From assembly GCA_937967645.1 (NCBI GenBank), contig CALBTT010000217.1:1-9044 (forward strand): 9,044 bases of DNA, given 5' to 3'. Position numbers and translations under genes: made by a program. The notes beneath the pieces were generated by a model. It ran no database searches and was not told the DNA's origin. It worked only from the letters and a program-made list of their open reading frames with translations. Positions within the stretch are counted from its first letter, which is position 1, and every line of letters starts with the position of its first letter. This document shows positions 1 through 5,085 of this stretch, piece after piece. The DNA is from an uncultured Zoogloea sp. Lineage in GTDB: Bacteria; Pseudomonadota; Gammaproteobacteria; Burkholderiales; Rhodocyclaceae.

Positions 1-46
1 AGATGGTGATTCGTGACTGGAGTTCAGACGTGTGCTCTTCCGATCT
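1..46 (+). other. Illumina index adapter remnant (assembly artefact)
   Basis: Bases 13-46 match the 34-base TruSeq read-2/index adapter as I remember it: they begin GTGACTGGAGTTC and end GCTCTTCCGATCT. Bases 1-4 (AGAT) are the end of the P7 flow-cell segment, and bases 5-12 (GGTGATTC) occupy the place of the 8-base i7 index. The order P7 end, index, adapter, insert is exactly that of a library molecule, so genomic DNA starts at base 47. This stretch should be trimmed and must not be translated; open frames starting at 13 or 32 borrow their first codons from it. Confidence 0.97.
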
Positions 47-256
47 CTGGCCCGTGCCCACCCGGAGGCCGAGCTGGTACCGGTGTGGATCGAGAACCTG
101 GGCCGGGTGATGCCCAAGGGCAGCCTGATTCCGGTCCCCCTGCTGTGCACCCTGAGCTTCGGCCCGCCCCTCACCCCGGTCGAGGGCGAGAGCCGCGATG
201 CCTTCCTGACCCGCGCCCGGGCCGCCCTGCTCGACCTCGCTCCGCCCGCAGACTGA
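47..256 (+). CDS. plsC: 1-acyl-glycerol-3-phosphate acyltransferase (PlsC family), C-terminal fragment
   Basis: Only the last 69 codons are present; the 5' part is missing because the contig begins here, behind adapter sequence. The fragment contains VWIENLGRVMPKG followed by a proline-rich strand and FGPPL, which resembles the C-terminal part of PlsC-type lysophosphatidic acid acyltransferases that lie next to CdsA paralogues. The catalytic HX4D motif of the family would be in the lost N-terminal part and cannot be checked. PlsC enzymes transfer an acyl chain to lysophosphatidic acid at the inner membrane to make phosphatidic acid, which is the substrate of the next gene's product. The stop codon at 254-256 is 4 bases before the cdsA start, so the two genes are almost certainly co-transcribed. 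The family call rests on a short fragment plus context. Confidence 0.72.
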   Translation: MARAHPEAELVPVWIENLGRVMPKGSLIPVPLLCTLSFGPPLTPVEGESRDAFLTRARAALLDLAPPAD

Positions 257-260
257 CGCC

Positions 261-1205
261 ATGAACGCCTCTTCCGACCTCATCACCGTATTTGCCGGCA
301 TCTTCGGGCTGCTGACCCTCTTCAGCCTGATCGGCGCCGGCCTCAAGTGGCGCGTCTCGCCGGGCGCCCCCCATGGCGTGATCGACAACCTCAACGCCCG
401 CATCAAGGCCTGGTGGGCCATGATCGCCCTGATCGGCGCGGCCATCTGGCTCGGCAAGGGCGGGGTGATCGCCCTCTTCGCCTTCATTTCCTTCCAGTGC
501 CTGCGGGAGTTCATCTCCCTCACCCACACCCGCATCGGCGACCATCGGGCCCTGCTGTGGAGCTTCTTCGTCTTCCTGCCGGCCCAGTACGTGCTGATCG
601 GCATCGACTGGTACGGGCTGTTCTCCATCCTGATCCCGGTCTATGCCTTCCTGCTGCTGCCCATCTCGGCCTCCCTGGGGGCCGACACCACGCGCTTCCT
701 GGAGCGCGCCGCCAAGGTGCAGTGGGGGCTGATGATCTGCGTGTACTGCCTGTCCCACGTGCCGGCCCTGCTCACCCTCGACATCGACGGCTACGCCGGC
801 CGCAACATGCTGCTGATCGTCTTCCTGGTGCTCACCGTGCAGTCCAGTGATGTGTTCCAGTACGTGTGGGGCAAGCTCATCGGCAAGCGCAAGGTGTCGC
901 CGGCGATCTCCCCGTCGAAGACCATCGAGGGCCTGGTGGGCGGTGTGCTCACCTCCACCGCGGTGGGCGCCGCCCTGTGGTGGATCACCCCGTTCACGGC
1001 GCTGGAGGCGGGCCTGATCGCCCTGGTCATCAACGTGATGGGCTTCTTCGGCGGCTTCGTCCTGTCGGCCATCAAGCGCGACCGGGGCGTCAAGGACTGG
1101 GGCTCGATGATCGAAGGCCACGGCGGCATGCTCGACCGGGTGGACTCGATCAGCTTCTCGGCTCCTATCTTCTTCCACATCGTCCGCTACTGGTGGGTGG
1201 CATGA
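261..1205 (+). CDS. cdsA: Phosphatidate cytidylyltransferase (CdsA paralogue)
   Basis: This 314-residue integral membrane protein should make CDP-diacylglycerol from phosphatidate and CTP. About eight hydrophobic segments cover most of the chain. The family hallmarks are present: SSD (D197) before a VWGKLIGK segment, the SPSKTIEG motif at 217-224, and the C-terminal signature at 269-295 with S269, K272-R273, K278-D279, H287-G288-G289 and D292-R293/D295. One signature position that is usually Pro, Gly or Ser is Glu here (E285). Canonical cdsA normally lies between uppS and dxr; this copy follows an acyltransferase gene and is slightly longer than E. coli CdsA, so it looks like the YnbB-type paralogue group rather than the housekeeping enzyme. 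That subgrouping is from memory. The ATG is 4 bases after the plsC stop with no clear ribosome-binding site, which suggests translational coupling. Its stop overlaps the next start. Confidence 0.9.
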   Translation: MNASSDLITVFAGIFGLLTLFSLIGAGLKWRVSPGAPHGVIDNLNARIKAWWAMIALIGAAIWLGKGGVIALFAFISFQCLREFISLTHTRIGDHRALLWSFFVFLPAQYVLIGIDWYGLFSILIPVYAFLLLPISASLGADTTRFLERAAKVQWGLMICVYCLSHVPALLTLDIDGYAGRNMLLIVFLVLTVQSSDVFQYVWGKLIGKRKVSPAISPSKTIEGLVGGVLTSTAVGAALWWITPFTALEAGLIALVINVMGFFGGFVLSAIKRDRGVKDWGSMIEGHGGMLDRVDSISFSAPIFFHIVRYWWVA

Positions 1206-2635
1206 ACGCCGCCCTGCCCGACTGGCTGGAACACTTCCGGGCCCGCCAGGGCGCGGAGGTGGTCGAGACCCACATTTCCTGGCTGCTGCTGGCCGACGGC
1301 TTCGCCTGGAAGGTCAAGAAGCCGCTGAGCCTGCCCTTCCTCGACTACAGCACGCACGCCCGGCGCCATTTCAACTGCACCGAGGAGCTGCGCCTCAACC
1401 GGGTCTTCGCCCCCGACCTCTACCTGGGCCTGGAGCCGGTGGACGACAGCGGCGAGTGGGCCGTGAAGATGCGCCGCTTCGACGAGGGCCAGCGCCTGGA
1501 CCACGTGTGCGCCCGCGGAGCGCTGAGCCCCGCCCACCTGAGCGGGCTGGCCCGGGTGGTTCACGCCTTCCAGCGCCGGGCACCGGTGGCCGGCCCTACC
1601 AGCCCCTTCGGCGAGCCCGGGGAGGTCATGGGACCGGCGATGGACAACTTCACCGCCCTGCTGGCCCTCGCCCCCGCCGCCGGCAACCGGCTGGACTGCC
1701 TGGCCGGGTGGACGCGCAACGAGTTCGCCCGCCTGCGCGACACCTTCGCCGCACGCAAGGCGCTGGGCCGCATCCGCGAAGGCCATGGCGACCTGCACCT
1801 GGGCAACCTGGTGCTGCTGGGCGGGCAGGTCACGCCCTTCGACTGCATCGAGTTCAACGACAGCCTGCGCTGGATCGACGTCGTGTCCGAGCTGGCCTTC
1901 ACCTGGATGGACCTGCTCGACCGCGGCCGCCCTGACCTGGCCGGCTGGCTGCTCAACGAATGGCTGAGTGAATCGGGGGATTACGAGGCGGTGCCGGTGC
2001 TGCGCTTCTACGCGGTGTACAAGGCCGTGGTGCGGGCCAAGGTGGCAGCCCTGTCCAACGACCCGGCCGGGCTGGAGCGCTACCTGGCCCTGGCCGAGCG
2101 CCTGACCTGTCCGCCGCCGCCGCGCCTGGTGATCACCTGCGGCCTGTCCGGCTCGGGCAAGACCACCCACAGCCGCCAGCTGCTGATGGCCGATCCCCAC
2201 GCGGCCACCCTGTGCCTGCGCTCCGACGTGGAGCGCAAGCGCCTCCACGGCCTGGCACCGCTGGAGCGCAGCGATGCGGCGCCGGGGGCCGGCATCTACA
2301 CCGCGGAGGCCACCCGCCGCACCTTCTCCTGGCTGGCCCGCCAGACCGCCATGATCCTCGATGCAGGCTGGTCCCTGATCATCGACGCGGCCTTCCTGAA
2401 GCGGGCCGAGCGCGACGACTTCCACACCCTGGCCGCCAACCATGGCGCCAGCTTCGCCATCCTGGCCTGCACGGCGCCCTACGAGGCCCTCGTGGAACGC
2501 CTTGAAAAACGGCGTGGCGATGCCTCCGAGGCGACCGTGGAAGTCCTCGAGAAGCAGGTGGAATGGATCGAGCCGCTGACCCCCGCGGAGCTTGAGCACG
2601 TCCTGCCCTGGCCCCCGGCTGACAGGGCTGACTGA
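1202..2635 (+). CDS. Bifunctional APH-like phosphotransferase / P-loop kinase
   Basis: This 477-residue soluble protein joins two kinase-like domains. The N-terminal part (about 1-300) resembles aminoglycoside phosphotransferase/choline kinase folds: a VKMRRF strand, the catalytic loop HGDLHLGN (H195 to N202, with D197 and N202 as catalytic base and metal ligand) and the metal-binding D214 of DCIEFN. The C-terminal part (about 308-470) is an AAA_33-type P-loop kinase with Walker A GLSGSGKTT at 314-322 (K320), an RSD motif at 340-342 and a hydrophobic strand ending in D395. The pair matches the family annotated as bifunctional aminoglycoside phosphotransferase/ATP-binding protein; its true substrate is not known, and drug resistance should not be inferred. 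The ATG overlaps the cdsA stop (ATGA at 1202-1205), which fixes the start and implies coupled translation. The frame is open well upstream, but those codons lie inside cdsA in another frame. Confidence 0.88.
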   Translation: MNAALPDWLEHFRARQGAEVVETHISWLLLADGFAWKVKKPLSLPFLDYSTHARRHFNCTEELRLNRVFAPDLYLGLEPVDDSGEWAVKMRRFDEGQRLDHVCARGALSPAHLSGLARVVHAFQRRAPVAGPTSPFGEPGEVMGPAMDNFTALLALAPAAGNRLDCLAGWTRNEFARLRDTFAARKALGRIREGHGDLHLGNLVLLGGQVTPFDCIEFNDSLRWIDVVSELAFTWMDLLDRGRPDLAGWLLNEWLSESGDYEAVPVLRFYAVYKAVVRAKVAALSNDPAGLERYLALAERLTCPPPPRLVITCGLSGSGKTTHSRQLLMADPHAATLCLRSDVERKRLHGLAPLERSDAAPGAGIYTAEATRRTFSWLARQTAMILDAGWSLIIDAAFLKRAERDDFHTLAANHGASFAILACTAPYEALVERLEKRRGDASEATVEVLEKQVEWIEPLTPAELEHVLPWPPADRAD

Positions 2636-2672
2636 GCCTGCCTGCACGAAAGAGGCGGATGGGACGGCCCGA

Positions 2673-2700
2673 TTGAGGCATCATTGCACGCCTCCAGAAT
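2673..2700 (+). promoter_or_regulatory. Possible sigma-70 promoter for the 2723-3205 gene
   Basis: The 87-base gap after the kinase gene contains TTGAGG (2673-2678) and CAGAAT (2695-2700) separated by 16 bases, each matching 4 of 6 consensus bases. It is well placed for the gene starting at 2723. The match is weak and could be chance; no clear terminator for the upstream operon was seen in the gap, so read-through is also possible. Confidence 0.25.
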
Positions 2701-2722
2701 CAACCGGCAAGAAGGCCCCACC

Positions 2723-3205
2723 ATGTACCCGATCAACGATATCGACGCCCAGTTGTTGCTGGCCACCCTGATCGCCGCCAAAAGACGGCCCGCCGAGCTG
2801 GTCGAGATCGTGGCAGCCGCCGACGTGCTGGGCTGCCCCGTGGAGTCCGGCAACCTGTGGGCGGAGTCCTTCCGGCGCTGCGCCACCCACGGCCTGGTCG
2901 CCGCCGCCGAGGGCGGCTATGTGCTGACCGAGGCCGGCCAGGGCCTGTGTGAGAAGCTCCCCAAGAAGGCCGACACCAGCGAGCGGGTCTTCCTGGTCCG
3001 GGAACGCCTGTCGGACTACATGCCGGCCGAGAAGAGCCCCTCGGTGCCGATGAGCACCGAGCAGTTCGAGGAAGCCATGGCCGCCCATGCCGTGGCGGCC
3101 AAGCAGGGCGGCAAGAACCTGCTGATGCCCAAGCCCAAGGTCGACGAGGACGCCCAGCGCGGCCGCGGGCGGCGGCCCTTCGGCGCCAACCGGCGCCGCG
3201 GCTGA
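2723..3205 (+). CDS. Small protein of unknown function, probable winged-helix fold
   Basis: I do not recognise a named family for this 160-residue protein. Residues 5-77 read like a winged helix-turn-helix: several short helices, then GLVAAAEGGYVLTEAGQGL (57-75), which has the turn, paired strands and LTEAG of many winged-helix wings. Residues 78-140 are a charged linker, and the tail from 145 on is very basic and Arg/Gly rich (RGRGRR, then NRRRG at the end), suggesting nucleic-acid contact. No membrane segment or signal peptide is seen. The ATG at 2723 is chosen because AAGAAGG at 2709-2715 lies 7 bases before it; the frame is open upstream from a TTG at 2684, but that start has no ribosome-binding site. 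The gene faces the minus-strand gene at 3228-3539, with only 22 bases between their stop codons. DNA binding is an inference from the predicted fold. Confidence 0.72.
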   Translation: MYPINDIDAQLLLATLIAAKRRPAELVEIVAAADVLGCPVESGNLWAESFRRCATHGLVAAAEGGYVLTEAGQGLCEKLPKKADTSERVFLVRERLSDYMPAEKSPSVPMSTEQFEEAMAAHAVAAKQGGKNLLMPKPKVDEDAQRGRGRRPFGANRRRG

Positions 3206-3227
3206 CCCGCTCTCCGCACGAGGCGCC

Positions 3228-3539
3228 TCAGCGCAGGGAGCCCACGTAACGTTCCGTGGGATGAGTGGCCTTGGGGCGGGCGGCCCGCAGCCTGTCGAGC
3301 AGCCCCGGCCCCGCCACCTCCCGCTCCGGCGGCGCTTCATCCAGCTCCATCGCCTCGCGCAGGCGGGCGCACAGCTCGGCCAGCTCGGGGTGGCCCGTGG
3401 CCAGCGCCAGCTGCAGCACCTCCCGGGCGTAGTCCTTGTTCACCCGCATGTACTCGACGTCGGTGATGCGGTTGCCCACCCGCCGCAGCAGCAGGTGGAT
3501 GCGTCCCAGCAGGCCGTAGATGACGGAATCGGATTCCAT
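3228..3539 (-). CDS. Conserved-looking small protein downstream of amt, function unknown
   Basis: This 103-residue protein is not one I can name. It is soluble, without signal peptide or membrane span. Residues 5-66 are rich in regularly spaced Leu/Ile/Val with Arg and Glu and probably form a helical bundle; residues 67-79 are a Pro/Glu linker, and the tail (80-103) is basic. The start is well supported: AAGGAG (3550-3545 on the minus strand) lies 5 bases before the ATG. It follows the amt stop by 38 bases on the same strand with no hairpin in between, so it is probably the second gene of the amt transcript and would then share its nitrogen control. It does not resemble PII/GlnK, the usual partner of amt. 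Convergent with the gene ending at 3205. Confidence 0.75.
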   Translation of the reverse strand: MESDSVIYGLLGRIHLLLRRVGNRITDVEYMRVNKDYAREVLQLALATGHPELAELCARLREAMELDEAPPEREVAGPGLLDRLRAARPKATHPTERYVGSLR

Positions 3540-3577
3540 GGAAGCTCCTTCAGGTTCGGAATGCAGGGGGCGACCGG

Positions 3578-4864
3578 TCAGGCGACCGCTTCGCCGTGTT
3601 CGACGAGATCCAGCCCGTCCGTTTCGGTGTGCTCGCTGACGCGCAGGCCGACCACCCGGTTCACCAGGACCAGGATGGCCAGGGTCATCATGCCGCTGTA
3701 CACCACGGTGGCGCCGACACCGGCCAGTTGGGCCAGGATGTCACCCTGAGCGTGTCCGACCGCGGGGTTCGCCAGCCAGCCGGTCAGCACGGCACCGAGG
3801 ATGCCGCCGACCCCGTGGATGCCGAAGGCATCCAGCGCATCGTCACACCCCAGCAGGCGCTTCAGGGTGGTGGCGCCCAGGTAGCACCCCACCCCCGCCA
3901 CCAGCCCGATCCCCAAAGCCGCAGCCGGGGTCACGAAGCCGGAGGCCGGGGTGATGGCGACCAGCCCACCCACCGCGCCGGACACCAGACCCAGGGCGCT
4001 GGGGCGGCCACGCGACAGCCATTCGGCGCCCATCCAGGCCACCGCGGCGGTGGCCGCCGCCAGTTGGGTGACCAGCATCGCCATGCCGGCGCGTCCGTCG
4101 GCGGCCAGGGCCGAGCCGGCATTGAAGCCGAACCAGCCGACCCACAACAGGGCCGCACCGGCCAGGGTCAGGGCCAGGTTATAGGGCGTCATGGGCTGGC
4201 GGCCGAAGCCGCTGCGCGGCCCGATGTAGAGGGCGCAGACCAGGCCGGCCACCCCCGCGTTGATATGCACCACCGTGCCCCCCGCGAAGTCCAGCGCCCC
4301 CAGGCGGGCCAACCAGCCCTCGGGCGCCCACACCCAGTGGGCCACCGGGGCATACACCAGCACCGACCACAGGGCCGCGAACAACAGCACCGCGGGGAAG
4401 CGCATCCGCTCGGCAAAGGCTCCCGGCACCAGAGCCGTGGTGATGATCGCAAAGCTGAGCTGGAACATGGCGAACACCGACTCGGGAATCGCGCGGGCCG
4501 AATCGCCGCTCAGGGAATCCACGCCCAGCCCGGACAGGAACAGGCGGTCCAGTCCACCGACGAAACCTGAACCCGGCCGCAGGGCGAGGCTGTAACCCAG
4601 CGCGCACCAGGTGAAGGTCACCACCGCGGCGATGGAGAAGGTCTGGGTCATGGTGGCCAGCACGTTCTTCTGGCGCACCATTCCGCCATAGAACAAGGCC
4701 AGGCCCGGCAGGGTCATCAGCATCACCAGGGCCGTGGCCACCAGCATCCAGGCCGTATGGCCCGCATCGGGCGCGGCCCCACCCTGGGCCTGCGCGCCCA
4801 GGGGAAGCATCACCAGCAGGAAAGGCAGGAATCGGGAAAGACGTCGGGCACAGCTTGCCGGCAT
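3578..4864 (-). CDS. amtB: Ammonium transporter, Amt/Rh family
   Basis: This 428-residue inner-membrane channel takes up ammonium. It starts with a cleavable-looking signal peptide (Arg residues, a FLPFLLVMLPLG core, AQA near 24-27), as in E. coli AmtB, followed by about eleven membrane spans. The pore residues can be placed: F134 and F138 (E. coli F103, F107), W179 (W148), D192 (D160), the twin histidines H200 and H350 (H168, H318), and W244/F247 (W212, F215). The cytosolic tail LRVSEHTETDGLDLVEHGE matches the PII-binding region of the family, although no glnK lies nearby. The ATG at 4864 is preferred over an in-frame GTG at 4882: GAGGA at 4874-4870 lies 5 bases before the ATG, and this start gives a better signal peptide. 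A sigma-54 promoter and an NtrC-type dyad lie upstream, and a small gene follows by 38 bases. Confidence 0.96.
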   Translation of the reverse strand: MPASCARRLSRFLPFLLVMLPLGAQAQGGAAPDAGHTAWMLVATALVMLMTLPGLALFYGGMVRQKNVLATMTQTFSIAAVVTFTWCALGYSLALRPGSGFVGGLDRLFLSGLGVDSLSGDSARAIPESVFAMFQLSFAIITTALVPGAFAERMRFPAVLLFAALWSVLVYAPVAHWVWAPEGWLARLGALDFAGGTVVHINAGVAGLVCALYIGPRSGFGRQPMTPYNLALTLAGAALLWVGWFGFNAGSALAADGRAGMAMLVTQLAAATAAVAWMGAEWLSRGRPSALGLVSGAVGGLVAITPASGFVTPAAALGIGLVAGVGCYLGATTLKRLLGCDDALDAFGIHGVGGILGAVLTGWLANPAVGHAQGDILAQLAGVGATVVYSGMMTLAILVLVNRVVGLRVSEHTETDGLDLVEHGEAVA

Positions 4865-4869
4865 GAGGG

Positions 4870-4874
4870 TCCTC
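4870..4874 (-). promoter_or_regulatory. Ribosome-binding site deciding the amt start
   Basis: GAGGA on the minus strand, 5 bases before the ATG at 4864-4862. It lies downstream of the alternative GTG at 4882 and so favours the shorter, 428-residue protein. Confidence 0.7.
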
Positions 4875-4911
4875 AATCGCACATCGCCGTGTCAGGCGGA
4901 TGTGCACATGC

Positions 4912-4928
4912 AGCAAATCTTGTGCCGA
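4912..4928 (-). promoter_or_regulatory. Sigma-54 (RpoN) promoter of amt
   Basis: On the minus strand the sequence reads TCGGCACAAGATTTGCT. Against the sigma-54 consensus (TGGCAC, five bases, TTGCA/T) only the first T of the -24 element differs (C here), and the invariant GG (4926-4925) and GC (4914-4913) are separated by exactly ten bases. Transcription would start near 4901, giving a leader of about 37 bases before the amt ATG. Sigma-54 control fits a nitrogen-scavenging transporter and implies an activator bound upstream, for which the dyad at 5067-5083 is the candidate. Confidence 0.82.
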
Positions 4929-5032
4929 TCCTTGTGTGGCGCCCGTCTTCAGGCCGTCATGCCCCTCCGGAGAGGCTTTGGGAGGGAGCAGCCAGGACAT
5001 TCCATACAGATAATCCGGACGCCCCATGTGCC

Positions 5033-5054
5033 TGCGCCCCCATTCGGGGGCGCA
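5033..5054. repeat. Perfect 22-base palindrome (hairpin or second activator site)
   Basis: TGCGCCCCC at 5033-5041 and GGGGGCGCA at 5046-5054 pair perfectly around the four bases ATTC. It lies 32-53 bases after the chemoreceptor stop codon and could end that transcript, but no run of T follows on either strand, so it is not a canonical intrinsic terminator. Its centre is 31.5 bases from the centre of the NtrC-like dyad, so a role as a second regulatory site is also possible. Confidence 0.6.
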
Positions 5055-5066
5055 GAACCGTCCGGA

Positions 5067-5083
5067 GGCACCAGCCTGGTGCC
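5067..5083. promoter_or_regulatory. NtrC-type enhancer dyad upstream of amt
   Basis: GGCACCAGCCTGGTGCC is a perfect dyad, GGCACCA and TGGTGCC around three bases. Its core GCACCA-N3-TGGTGC equals the core of classical enterobacterial NtrC (NRI) sites such as those of glnA. It begins two bases after the chemoreceptor stop codon, and its centre is about 174 bases upstream of the predicted amt transcription start, a workable distance for a sigma-54 activator. The same bases could form a small hairpin, but no T-tract follows, so the NtrC reading is preferred. Confidence 0.65.
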
Positions 5084-5085
5084 GC

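Noticed and set aside
13..264. Two short plus-strand open frames starting at 13 and 32
   Set aside because: Their first codons are adapter sequence. Only the frame ending at 256 is real, and only from base 47.
171..2647. Long minus-strand open frames opposite cdsA and the kinase gene (335 and 486 codons)
   Set aside because: They are antisense to genes with clear catalytic motifs, are rich in Gly, His, Gln and Arg without domains, and arise from the high GC content.
3220..3229. GAGGCGCCTC palindrome between two convergent genes as a bidirectional terminator
   Set aside because: It is only 10 bases long with no loop and no T-run on either side, and it overlaps a stop codon; chance is likely in such GC-rich DNA.
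3596..4570. A 324-codon plus-strand open frame opposite amt
   Set aside because: Shadow of amt; Gln/Gly/His rich, no motif.
4864..4882. GTG at 4882 as amt start
   Set aside because: The GAGGA ribosome-binding site lies downstream of it and 5 bases before the ATG at 4864, and the shorter form has the better signal peptide.
4900..4909. ATGTGCACAT palindrome at the predicted amt transcription start
   Set aside because: A 10-base palindrome is not rare and matches no known nitrogen regulator; no support beyond position.
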